From Roseiarcus sp963774195 (GTDB lineage Bacteria; Pseudomonadota; Alphaproteobacteria; Rhizobiales; Beijerinckiaceae): DNA of 64,000 nucleotides. A program made the position numbers and the translations under genes. The stretch is from positions 1,240,001-1,304,000 of the forward strand of contig CAVZDY010000001.1 of assembly GCA_963774195.1 (NCBI GenBank). Direction: 5' to 3'. Positions 16,225-24,796 of this stretch are shown here, piece by piece; within the stretch, counting starts at the first letter, position 1, and each line of letters opens with the position of its first letter. The notes beneath the pieces are model-generated. The model saw only the letters and a list, made by a program, of their open reading frames with translations. It ran no database searches and was not told the origin of the DNA.

Positions 16225-17441
16225 GGCAGCCAGCTCGCGCCATGCGCCAGCCGCGGCAGCCCGAGCCGATGGGCGACCGTCGCGCCGATGTCGGCGAGCG
16301 TCCCGCAAGCGCCGAGCGGACCGGGACCGGCGCCTGCGCCGAAGGCGAGGATCGGCACGTGCTCGCGGGTGTGGTCGTAGCCGCGCCAGGTCGGATCGTT
16401 GCCGTGATCGGCGGTGATGACGCAGAAGTCGTCGGGTCGCATCGCGGCCATGATCTCGGGCAGGCGCGCATCGAACGCTTCGAGGCAGGCCGCATAGCCG
16501 GCGACGTCGCGTCGATGGCCGAATTCGCTGTCGAAATCGACGAGATTGACGAAGATGAGGCCGCCGTCGGCGGTCTCGCGCAGCGCCGCCAGCGTCAGGT
16601 CGATGTTCTCGCCGTTGTTGCGGCCCTTCATTTCGCGCCCGGTGTGGCGATGGGCGAAAATGTCGCCGATCTTGCCGACCGAGACGATGTCGCGCCCTGC
16701 GCCGGCCGCCCGCTCGAAAAGATTGCCGGGCAGCGGCGGAACGGAGAAGTCCTTGCGGTTGGCGGTGCGGGTGAAATCCCGGGCGGAGGCGCCGACGAAC
16801 GGCCGCGCGATGACCCGCCCGATGTTGAGCGGGTCGCACAACCGTCGTGCAACGCGGCAGACCTCATAGAGCCGCTCCAGCCCAAAGGCTTGCTCGTGGG
16901 CGGCAATCTGGAACACGGAATCGGCTGATGTGTAGCAGATCGGCTTGAGGGTAAGGACATGCTCCTCGCCGAGTTCCTCGATGATCTTGGTGCCTGAGCC
17001 GTGGCGATCGCCGAGAATGCCGGGAAGGCCCGCTTCCGCGATCAGCGCTCGGATGAGTTGGGCGGGAAAGGCGGGCGTCGCCTCGGGAAAATATCCCCAG
17101 GCGAAGTCGACTGGCGTCCCCACAATTTCCCAATGGCCGGAGGGCGTGTCCTTGCCTTTCGACGTCTCGACGCCGAAGCCCCACTGGCCGCTGGCCGGGT
17201 CGCGCCCGAAGCCGGGCGCGCTCGCGCCGCTCGAGGCGCGCATCGCGTGCCCAAGTCCGAGCGCGTCGAGGGCCGGCAAGCGCAGCGGCCCGGAGCGAAG
17301 TCCAGCGCGATCGCCGGCGCCGCGCGCGCATTCGAATGCGATATGGCCGAGCGTATCCGCGCCCTTGTCGCCATAGACGTCGGCGTCGACCGCCCCACCG
17401 CAGCCGACCGAATCGAGAACGATGATGAGCGCCCGGCCCAT
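16221..17441 (-). CDS. deoB: Phosphopentomutase
   Basis: Interconverts (deoxy)ribose 1-phosphate and 5-phosphate in nucleoside breakdown. The 406-residue alkaline-phosphatase-fold protein has metal-site motifs at the start (LIIVLDSVGCGGAVDADVYG), a central SGHWEIVG and the late cluster ITADHGNDPTWRGYDHTREH. Length and motifs match DeoB well. It starts 9 bases after yejF ends and overlaps the HIT gene, so it is expressed with a peptide transporter operon, an arrangement that would fit salvage of nutrients. Confidence 0.95.
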   Translation of the reverse strand: MGRALIIVLDSVGCGGAVDADVYGDKGADTLGHIAFECARGAGDRAGLRSGPLRLPALDALGLGHAMRASSGASAPGFGRDPASGQWGFGVETSKGKDTPSGHWEIVGTPVDFAWGYFPEATPAFPAQLIRALIAEAGLPGILGDRHGSGTKIIEELGEEHVLTLKPICYTSADSVFQIAAHEQAFGLERLYEVCRVARRLCDPLNIGRVIARPFVGASARDFTRTANRKDFSVPPLPGNLFERAAGAGRDIVSVGKIGDIFAHRHTGREMKGRNNGENIDLTLAALRETADGGLIFVNLVDFDSEFGHRRDVAGYAACLEAFDARLPEIMAAMRPDDFCVITADHGNDPTWRGYDHTREHVPILAFGAGAGPGPLGACGTLADIGATVAHRLGLPRLAHGASWLP

Positions 17442-17450
17442 GGCGATATC

Positions 17451-19085
17451 CTACTGGCTGACGACGCCCGACGCGCTCGCCTCGATGGCGAAGGCGGCCG
17501 CGAAGAGCGCCTTGGTGTATTCCTCGCGCGGCGCCGCGAAGACATCCTGCGCCGCGCCGCTCTCGACGACCTTGCCGCGCCGCATGACGATCACCTCGCT
17601 GGCGAGCGCGCGCACCACTTTGAGGTCGTGCGAAATAAAGAGATAGGCGAGCGAACGGCGCTTTTGCAAATCCCGCAGCAGATCGACGATCTGCGCCTGC
17701 ACCGACATGTCGAGCGCCGAGGTCGGCTCGTCCAGCACGATGAACTTCGGGTCGAGCGCCATCGCGCGCGCGATGGCGATGCGCTGCCGCTGGCCGCCCG
17801 AGAATTCATGGGGGTAACGGTCCATCGTCGCCGGATCGATCCCGGTGTCGGCGAGCGCGCGGGCGACCGCCTCGCGCCGCTCAGCAGCGTTGAGCCGGGT
17901 CTTCTGGGCGATAAGCCCTTCCTCGACGATCTCGAACACGGAAAGGCGCGGCGACAGCGAGCCGAAGGGATCCTGGAACACGATCTGAATGTCGCGGCGC
18001 AGCGGCCGCATCTGGCGGACCGAGAGACCGTCGATGCCGCGGCCGCAATAGACGATCGGTCCCTTGGAGCGAATGAGGCGCAGGATCGCGAGGCCGAGCG
18101 TCGTCTTGCCCGAACCGGATTCGCCGACGACGCCGACCGTCTGACCCTCGCGCACCGTCAGCGAAACGCCGTCGACCGCTTTGACGTGGCCGACAGTCCG
18201 GCGCAGGAAGCCGCGCTTGATCGGGAACCAGACGCGCAAGTCATCGATGGCGAGGATCGGCTTGGCCGTGGAGTCGGCCGCCGGCGCGACGCCCTTCGGC
18301 TCGGCGGCGAGCAGCATCTTCGTGTAGGGGTGCTGCGGATTGGCGAACACCTCCGCCGTCTTGCCCGCCTCGACGATGCGCCCGCGCTGCATCACCGCGA
18401 CGTCGCTCGCGATTTTCCTGACGATGCCGAGATCGTGGGTGATGAACAGCATCGCCATGCCGAGCCGCCCTTGCAGGTCCTTCAGCAGGGCGAGAATCTG
18501 CGCCTGCACGGTGACGTCGAGCGCCGTCGTCGGCTCGTCGGCGATGAAGAGATCGGGCCGGTTGGCGAGGGCCATCGCGATCATCACACGCTGGCGCTGA
18601 CCGCCGGAGAGCTGATGCGGATAGGCGCCGAGGCGCGAGGCCGGATCGACGATGCCGACTTCGTTGAGAAGCTCGATCACCCGCTGGCGGATCGAAGAGC
18701 CGTTGCGTTTACCGTGCAGCGCGATGATCTCGCCGATCTGCCGCTCGATCGTGTGCAGCGGGTTGAGCGAGGTCATCGGCTCCTGGAACACCATGGTCAC
18801 GCCGGCGCCGCGCATCCCCCGCAACTCCGCGTCGCTCATCTTGAGCACGTCGCGGCCTTTGAAAAAGACCTCGCCGCTCGGATGGCTCGCCGCAGGGTAG
18901 GGCAGCAGGCGCACGATTGACTGCGCGGTGACCGACTTGCCCGATCCCGATTCGCCGACCAGGGCGAGCGCGCCGCCGCGTTCGAGCGTGAAAGAAACCT
19001 TCTCGACGACGCTCTGGCGCCGCTCGCCCTGCTGAAAGGCGACCGAGAGATCCCTGACCTCGAGGAGGGGATGCGGGTCGGTCAA
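17451..19085 (-). CDS. yejF: Microcin C/peptide ABC transporter, double ATP-binding subunit YejF
   Basis: A 544-residue protein with two full ABC ATPase domains that power the YejABEF oligopeptide importer. Each half has a Walker A (GESGSGKSVT and GESGSGKTTL), a signature (LSGGQRQRV and FSGGQRQRI) and a Walker B (LFIADEPTTALD and FIVLDEPTSALD). The TTG start at 19085 overlaps the yejE stop (TTGA), so the long upstream extension of this frame is not coding. Same-strand neighbours yejE, yejB and yejA complete the system. Confidence 0.94.
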   Translation of the reverse strand: MTDPHPLLEVRDLSVAFQQGERRQSVVEKVSFTLERGGALALVGESGSGKSVTAQSIVRLLPYPAASHPSGEVFFKGRDVLKMSDAELRGMRGAGVTMVFQEPMTSLNPLHTIERQIGEIIALHGKRNGSSIRQRVIELLNEVGIVDPASRLGAYPHQLSGGQRQRVMIAMALANRPDLFIADEPTTALDVTVQAQILALLKDLQGRLGMAMLFITHDLGIVRKIASDVAVMQRGRIVEAGKTAEVFANPQHPYTKMLLAAEPKGVAPAADSTAKPILAIDDLRVWFPIKRGFLRRTVGHVKAVDGVSLTVREGQTVGVVGESGSGKTTLGLAILRLIRSKGPIVYCGRGIDGLSVRQMRPLRRDIQIVFQDPFGSLSPRLSVFEIVEEGLIAQKTRLNAAERREAVARALADTGIDPATMDRYPHEFSGGQRQRIAIARAMALDPKFIVLDEPTSALDMSVQAQIVDLLRDLQKRRSLAYLFISHDLKVVRALASEVIVMRRGKVVESGAAQDVFAAPREEYTKALFAAAFAIEASASGVVSQ

Positions 19086-20245
19086 GTGAAGGTCTTTCTG
19101 GGGTCGAAGGCGTCGCGCACCGCTTCGCCGATGAAGATCAGCAGCGACAGCATGATCGCGACGATGGCGAAGGCGGAGAGGCCGAGCCAGGGCGCGGAGA
19201 GGTTCGACTTGCCCTCCAGCAGCAGTTCGCCGAGCGAGGGCGAGCCCGGCGGCATGCCGAGCCCCAGGAAGTCGAGCGACGTGAGCGTGCTGATCGACGA
19301 ATTGACGACGAAGGGCAGGAAAGTGAGCGTCGCCACCATCGCATTCGGCAGCACGTGTTTGACGATGATCTTGAAGTTGGAGAGCCCGAGCGCGCGCGCC
19401 GCGTTGACGTATTCGAAGTTGCGCGCGCGCAGGAACTCGGCGCGCACGAGATGCACCAGCGTCACCCAGGAGAACAGGAGCAGGATCGTCAGCAGCACGA
19501 GGAAGCTCGGCGCGAGGATCGCCGACAGGATGATCAGGATGTAGAGATGCGGCAGCGACGACCAGATTTCGATCAGCCGCTGCATCACGAGATCGAGCCA
19601 GCCCCCGAAATAGCCCTGCACCGCGCCGGCGAAGACGCCGATTACCGAGGAGACGCCGGCGAGGATGAAGCCGAACAGCACCGAGATGCGGAAGCCGTAG
19701 ATCAGGCGCGCGACGACGTCGTGGCCGTCCGCGTCGGTGCCGAGCCACATCGGCTCGAGATCGCGGCACGTGCCGCCATCGGGCGGGATCTTCTTCGGGT
19801 CGCCACGCGCCTGCGCGAGAACGGCGGCGTGGCACTGCGCCTCGCTGAGCGTCCAGGTCGGCGGCGAGGGGAACGGCGTCGGCGGATCGAGCTTGGTGGT
19901 GTTGTTGGCGAAGCGGATCGGCGGCCAGATCATCCAGCCATGCGCATTGATCTCGTCGGCGATCGTAGGATCACGATAATCGGTCGTCGCCTCGAAGCCG
20001 CCGAACTTGTCCTCGGAGTAGTCGACGAAGACGGGGAACAGCAACTCGCCCTTGTAGGAGGCGATCAGCGGCCGGTCGTTGGCGACGAACTCCGCGCCGA
20101 GCGAGACGACGAACAGAACGAGAAAGATCCAGAACGACCAATGGCCGCGCCGGTTGCGCCGGAAATTGGCGAGCCGGCGCTGGTTCATCGGGCTGAGCCA
20201 GCGCCGCTTGGCAGGCGCTTCGCGGGGCGGGGACTCGACCTTCAT
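19082..20245 (-). CDS. yejE: Peptide ABC transporter permease YejE
   Basis: A 387-residue inner-membrane permease. It has one N-terminal helix (HWSFWIFLVLFVVSLGAEFVA), a large periplasmic loop with FGGFEATTDYRDP and DLEPMWLGTDADGHDV, then the BPD permease core with the EAA-type loop FEYVNAARALGLSNFKIIVKHVLPN. ATG at 20245 is chosen; the longer open frame upstream runs into the palindromic repeat. Overlaps yejF by 4 bases. Separated from yejB by 313 bp containing repeat copy B. Confidence 0.94.
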   Translation of the reverse strand: MKVESPPREAPAKRRWLSPMNQRRLANFRRNRRGHWSFWIFLVLFVVSLGAEFVANDRPLIASYKGELLFPVFVDYSEDKFGGFEATTDYRDPTIADEINAHGWMIWPPIRFANNTTKLDPPTPFPSPPTWTLSEAQCHAAVLAQARGDPKKIPPDGGTCRDLEPMWLGTDADGHDVVARLIYGFRISVLFGFILAGVSSVIGVFAGAVQGYFGGWLDLVMQRLIEIWSSLPHLYILIILSAILAPSFLVLLTILLLFSWVTLVHLVRAEFLRARNFEYVNAARALGLSNFKIIVKHVLPNAMVATLTFLPFVVNSSISTLTSLDFLGLGMPPGSPSLGELLLEGKSNLSAPWLGLSAFAIVAIMLSLLIFIGEAVRDAFDPRKTFT

Positions 20246-20275
20246 GCGAGGCCTCGCAGGAGCGCGTGCCGGCCG

Positions 20276-20517
20276 GCGCCCCCCCTTCCCCCCTTGCGGG
20301 GGAAGGGGGCGGGCGAAGCCCGCCGGATGAGGGGTCGCGCCGCAAGGCGCGCAGGGCAAGCACTGACTGCTTGAAGGCGGTTTGAGGAGCAACGGACTCT
20401 AGCTTCGCCGCTATATGCGCGCCTGCGGCGCGACCCCTCATCCGTCATCGCTGACGCGATGACACCTCTCGGGAACGCTTCGCGTTCCCTGACACCCGCA
20501 AGGGGGGAAGGGAGGGG
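20276..20517. repeat. Dispersed long palindromic repeat, copy B (inside the yej operon)
   Basis: Arms with CCCCCTTGCGGGGGAAGG and its complement plus GATGAGGGGTCGCGCCG/CGGCGCGACCCCTCATC flank a variable centre. It fills the 313-bp gap between yejB and yejE, where no gene is seen. A long hairpin here in the mRNA could lower expression of yejEF relative to yejAB or stabilise the upstream message. Confidence 0.85.
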
Positions 20518-20558
20518 CGCGTGCCTTTGAACTGCCGGAGATCGCATCAGGCTTCGCA

Positions 20559-21662
20559 TCACACCTCGCGGGTCTCGAAATCGATGCGCGGGTCGATCCA
20601 GGTGTAGGTGAGGTCGGAGATTAGGTTCACCACCAGCCCCATCAGCGCGAAGACGTAGAGCGTGCCGAGGACGACGGGGTAGTCGCGCTGGATCAAGGAA
20701 TCGTAGGAGAGATAGCCGAGCCCGTCGAGCGAGAACACCTGCTCGATCAGCAGCGAGCCAGTGAAGAAGGCCCCGATGAAGGCGCCGGGAAAGCCGGCGA
20801 TGACGATCAGCATCGCGTTGCGGAACACATGGCCGTAGAGCACGCGGCTCTCGGTGAGGCCCTTCATGCGCGCCGTCTGCACATAGGACTTCTTGATCTC
20901 GTCGAGGAAGGAATTCTTGGTCAGCAGCGTCGAGGTGGCGAAGGAGCCGAGCACCAGCGCGGTCACCGGCAGCGTGATGTGCCAGAGATAGTCGAGGATC
21001 TTCTGCGGCCAGGAGAGATCGGCGAAATTGTCCGAGGTGAGGCCGCGCAGCGGGAAGATCTGCCAGAACGAGCCGCCGCAGAACAGCACGACCAGCAGGA
21101 TGGCGAAGAGGAAGCTCGGCACCGCATAGCCGAAGATGACGAGCGCCGACGTCCAGGTGTCGAAACGCGAGCCGTCCTTGACCGCCTTGCGCACGCCGAG
21201 CGGGATCGAGATCGCGTAGGAGATCAGCGTCATCCAGACGCCGAGCGACATCGAAACCGGCAGCTTCTCCTTGATGAGGTCCACCACCGGGGCGTCGCGG
21301 TAATAGCTCTTGCCGAGATTGAAGGTCGAATAGTCGCGCACCAGCATCCAGAAGCGCTCGGGCGCCGGCTTGTCGAAGCCGTACTGCGTTTCAAGCTCCT
21401 TGATGAATTTCGGATCGAGCCCCTGCGCGCCGCGGTAGCGCGAGGAAATGTCGCCGCCCGCATGGGCCATCGCGCCGGCGCCGAATTGGCCGCCGCCGCC
21501 GCCGATTCCCGCGGTCGAACCCTGGTCGGCGCCCTGCAACTGCGCGATGGCGCGCTCGACCGGGCCGCCCGGCACGAATTGCACAATTGCGAAGGAGACC
21601 AGCATGATCCCGAAGATGGTCGGGATCATCAGCAGAAGGCGGCGCGCAATATAGGCGAGCAT
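20559..21662 (-). CDS. yejB: Peptide ABC transporter permease YejB
   Basis: A 367-residue permease with the standard start LAYIARRLLLMIPTIFGIML and six predicted helices. The periplasmic loop contains a Gly/Ala-rich stretch near residues 48-66, then GLDPKFIKELETQYGFDKPAPERF as in other YejB proteins. The EAA-type cytoplasmic loop is YVQTARMKGLTESRVLYGHVFRNA. It follows yejA by 3 bases, so both are translated from one message. Confidence 0.95.
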   Translation of the reverse strand: MLAYIARRLLLMIPTIFGIMLVSFAIVQFVPGGPVERAIAQLQGADQGSTAGIGGGGGQFGAGAMAHAGGDISSRYRGAQGLDPKFIKELETQYGFDKPAPERFWMLVRDYSTFNLGKSYYRDAPVVDLIKEKLPVSMSLGVWMTLISYAISIPLGVRKAVKDGSRFDTWTSALVIFGYAVPSFLFAILLVVLFCGGSFWQIFPLRGLTSDNFADLSWPQKILDYLWHITLPVTALVLGSFATSTLLTKNSFLDEIKKSYVQTARMKGLTESRVLYGHVFRNAMLIVIAGFPGAFIGAFFTGSLLIEQVFSLDGLGYLSYDSLIQRDYPVVLGTLYVFALMGLVVNLISDLTYTWIDPRIDFETREV

Positions 21663-21665
21663 GGG

Positions 21666-23531
21666 TCAGAGCCCGATTTTCTTCGCCTTGTCCGCGTCCC
21701 ACCACCAGGTGTCGGGCGCGCCCGTCCCAAGCTTGGGCTGTTGGGCCGGCCGCGAGAAGGCGTCCCAATAGGCGAGCCAGGCGTCGTCATTGTACCACAT
21801 CGACACCCAGTAGTGGCTGGCCCTTAGCACGCGGTCGAGCGCCCGGCAGGAGGTGTTGAGTTCCTCGCGCGTCGTCGCGTGGACGATCTTTTCGACCAAA
21901 GCGTCGACGGTCGGGTCAGAGACGCCGGCAAGGTTGCGCGAGCCGGTCATCGTCGCCGAGGCGGAGGAGAGGAACACGCGCAGTTCCGCGCCAGGGGTCA
22001 CCGTCCCGCCGAAAGCGGCGGCGACGACGTCGAAGTCGAAGCTCTCGGTGCGGCTCTTGAACTGCGCCGCGTCGACGATGCGCGAGTGGGCGTCGATGCC
22101 GAGCTTTTTCAGGTTCTGCTGGAAGGGCGCGACGTGCGGCTGGAAGATGTCCGACGAATCGAGGAACTCGATCGTGAACGGCCTGCCGCCCGGCAGGCGC
22201 AGCACGCCGCCCTCGCGGGTGCAGCCCGCCGCGAGCAGCATCTCGTTGGCCTTTTTGAGCAGCGCGCGGTCGCTGCCCGAGCCGTCGCTGATCGGCGGCG
22301 TATAGGGTTCGCCGAAGACGGAATCGGGGATCTTGCTGCGCAGCGGGTCCAGCAAAGCGAGTTCGCCGGGGCCAGGCGGGCCCTTTGCCTCCATCGCGGT
22401 ATTCTGGAAATAGGAGACGACGCGCTTGTAGGACGAGAACATCACGTTCTTGTTCGTCCATTCGAAGTCGAAGGCGAGGCCGATCGCCTCGCGAATGCGC
22501 GGATCCTTGAACTGGTCGCGGCGGGTGTTGAAGTACCACCCCTGCGAGCCGGTCGGCGCGCCGTTGTGCACCGCTTCCTTCTTGATCCGGCCTTCCTTCA
22601 CCGCCGCGAAATCATAGCCGTTGGCCCAGATGCGCGAGGTGTATTCCTGGTGGAAGTTGATCGCGCCGGCCTTGAAGGCTTCGAAGGCCACCTGGCGCTC
22701 GCGGTAGTACTCGAAGCGCAAGCGTTGGAAGTTGTTGGCGCCGACATTGACCGGCAGGTCCTTGCCCCAATAGTTGGGGTCGAGCTCGAACTCGATGAAG
22801 CGTCCCTGCTCGAAGCTCTTGGCCCGATAGGGGCCGGAGCCGAGCGGGGCTTCGAGCGTCGCTGCGTCGAAGTCGCGCCCCTTCCACCAGTTCTGAGAGA
22901 AGACCGGCATGCCGACGACGACGAGATGAGCATCGCGCGTGCGCTCCTTGATGAAGCGCACCAGCACGATATCGTCCGCCTCGGCGGCAGCGCTCTCGAC
23001 GTCGCGCAGGAGTTGCGCATAGGTCGGATGCGCCTTCTCCTTGAGGACGTTGAGCGAGAAGGCGACGTCCGCCGCCGTCACCTTCGAGCCGTCGGAGAAG
23101 CGCGCTTCGGGCCGCAGCATGAAGCGGTAGGCGAGCTTGTCGGGGGAATAGCGCACCGCCCGGGCGAGCAGCCCATAGACCGAATCCGGCTCGTGGCCGT
23201 TGGCGGTCATCAAGGTGTCGAAGGTCGCCGACATGCCCGCCGCGCCATCGCCCCTCTTCGAATAGATGTTGAGCGTGTCGAAAGTGTCGAAGTTCTGATT
23301 GCCGCCGGTGCTGGTGATCTGCAGCGACAGCACGCCGGCCTTCGGAGCGTCCGGGTTGACATAGGCGAAGTGTTTGAAGTCCGCCGGCAATGCGAGATCG
23401 CCGAATGAGGAAAGGCCGTGCGTCTCGATGTCGCCGTCGGCGAAGGCGCGTGGAAGGCGGAAGGCGCCGCCTGCGACGAGGCCGGCCGCCGTCAATTTGA
23501 TCGCGCTGCGCCTTGTCAATGTGAAGCCCAT
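21666..23531 (-). CDS. yejA: Periplasmic peptide-binding protein YejA
   Basis: A 621-residue family-5 solute-binding protein of the YejABEF importer, known in enterobacteria for microcin C and peptide uptake. The N-terminus TRRSAIKLTAAGLVAGGAF is a twin-arginine type signal. Characteristic segments are HGLSSFGDLALPADFKHFAYVNPDAPKAG (seen in part), YNDDAWLAYWDAFSRP and a C-terminal WWWD. First gene of the minus-strand run yejA-yejB-yejE-yejF-deoB-HIT; divergent from nudC. Confidence 0.94.
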   Translation of the reverse strand: MGFTLTRRSAIKLTAAGLVAGGAFRLPRAFADGDIETHGLSSFGDLALPADFKHFAYVNPDAPKAGVLSLQITSTGGNQNFDTFDTLNIYSKRGDGAAGMSATFDTLMTANGHEPDSVYGLLARAVRYSPDKLAYRFMLRPEARFSDGSKVTAADVAFSLNVLKEKAHPTYAQLLRDVESAAAEADDIVLVRFIKERTRDAHLVVVGMPVFSQNWWKGRDFDAATLEAPLGSGPYRAKSFEQGRFIEFELDPNYWGKDLPVNVGANNFQRLRFEYYRERQVAFEAFKAGAINFHQEYTSRIWANGYDFAAVKEGRIKKEAVHNGAPTGSQGWYFNTRRDQFKDPRIREAIGLAFDFEWTNKNVMFSSYKRVVSYFQNTAMEAKGPPGPGELALLDPLRSKIPDSVFGEPYTPPISDGSGSDRALLKKANEMLLAAGCTREGGVLRLPGGRPFTIEFLDSSDIFQPHVAPFQQNLKKLGIDAHSRIVDAAQFKSRTESFDFDVVAAAFGGTVTPGAELRVFLSSASATMTGSRNLAGVSDPTVDALVEKIVHATTREELNTSCRALDRVLRASHYWVSMWYNDDAWLAYWDAFSRPAQQPKLGTGAPDTWWWDADKAKKIGL

Positions 23532-23644
23532 GAGGCTTGCTTTCCCGTTAAAGTGCCGCTTGGCTGATTCGTCAGGGATTTAAGCTGGCTTTACGCCGCT
23601 TGGCCAGCGTCCGGAGGGACGCCGGCGCGACCGAGGGAAAACGC

Positions 23645-24640
23645 ATGAAAGACGCCTTTTTCAAGACCGCGGCCCGGTCGTTCTCCTTTGGCTTCCACGG
23701 CGCGTCGCTCGATCGGCTCGCTGACCGGCGCGACGACGCCGCTTTTCTCGAGGCCTTGCGGCGACGATCCGACGCGCGCGCGGTCATTTTCGCCCGCGAC
23801 ATGCCGTTTCTTCCCGCGGGCGAGGGCGTGCGCGATCCGTTCTTCCCGATTGACGAAGTCGCCGCGCTCGGTGCGGTGCGGTGCGAGGCTCTGCTTGGAA
23901 CCGATGCGAGCGGGGTTCCAGTCTACGCCGCGTTGCTGGCCGACAGTGCGGTCGAGGAAGTGGCCGATCACAGCGACGGCTTCCTCGATCGGCGCGTCTT
24001 GGTCGCGCCCGGCCGGCAGGATCTGCAAATCGTCGATCTGCGCTCGATCGCCGCGCAAGGTCTCGTCGCTCCTGACGCCCTCGCGATCCTCGGTCAGGCG
24101 AAGGCGATCCTCAATTGGCACGCGCGCCACGGCCATTGCGCCAATTGCGGCGCGCTTACGCGGCCCACGGCGGCCGGCTGGCGGCGTGAGTGCGACGCCT
24201 GCAAGGCGCAGCATTTCCCGCGCACCGATCCGGTCGTCATCATGCTGGCGGTCGACGGCGAACGATGCCTGCTCGGCCGGCAGCCTCGCTTTCCCAAGGG
24301 CATGTATTCGGCTCTGGCCGGCTTTCTCGAGCCCGGCGAGACGATCGAGGAGGCGGTGCGGCGCGAAATCCAGGAGGAGGCGGGGATCGAATGTGGCGAG
24401 GTCGCCTATGTCGCCTCGCAGCCCTGGCCGTTCCCGTCCTCGCTGATGATCGGCTGTCTCGCGCGCGCGACCTCCCATGCGATCACCATCGACCACGCCG
24501 AGCTGGAAGACGCGCGCTGGTTCGACCGGGCCGAGGTGGCGGCGATGTTCGAGAAGCGCCACCCCGACGGCCTGGCGGCGCCTTACAAAATGGCGATCGC
24601 GCATCATCTGCTGCGCTTCTGGGTCGAAGCCGAGCAGTAA
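23645..24640 (+). CDS. nudC: NAD(+) diphosphatase (NADH pyrophosphatase)
   Basis: A 331-residue Nudix hydrolase that cleaves NAD(H) and, in the family, removes NAD caps from RNA. A zinc ribbon (CANCGALTRP and CDACKAQHFP) precedes the Nudix box GFLEPGETIEEAVRREIQEEAGIECG. The motif SQPWPFPSSLM is diagnostic for NudC substrate choice. GAGGGA lies about 9 bases before ATG 23645. A possible hairpin terminator follows. Confidence 0.95.
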   Translation: MKDAFFKTAARSFSFGFHGASLDRLADRRDDAAFLEALRRRSDARAVIFARDMPFLPAGEGVRDPFFPIDEVAALGAVRCEALLGTDASGVPVYAALLADSAVEEVADHSDGFLDRRVLVAPGRQDLQIVDLRSIAAQGLVAPDALAILGQAKAILNWHARHGHCANCGALTRPTAAGWRRECDACKAQHFPRTDPVVIMLAVDGERCLLGRQPRFPKGMYSALAGFLEPGETIEEAVRREIQEEAGIECGEVAYVASQPWPFPSSLMIGCLARATSHAITIDHAELEDARWFDRAEVAAMFEKRHPDGLAAPYKMAIAHHLLRFWVEAEQ

Positions 24641-24662
24641 CTGGCCGCTGGCGATTTCGTCA

Positions 24663-24696
24663 GCGTCATCAGCGAGTTGATGACGCCAATATTTTT
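24663..24696 (+). terminator. Possible rho-independent terminator after nudC
   Basis: A perfect 9-bp inverted repeat, GCGTCATCA at 24663-24671 and TGATGACGC at 24678-24686, with a 6-base loop, followed by an AT-rich run with five T. The first tail bases are not T, so an operator role for the following radical SAM gene is also possible. Confidence 0.45.
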
Positions 24697-24796
24697 CAAA
24701 CCGCGTGAGGATCGGCGGTAAACCTGTTCAATCCTTCCCCACATGTTGACTTGCGCTGGCTTCGCGGGCCTAATCTCTCGATGAGGGGGCGCGCCA

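Noticed and set aside
17001..18920. 639-codon open frame antisense to deoB and yejF
   Set aside because: It covers two conserved genes on the other strand and shows shadow-type composition only.
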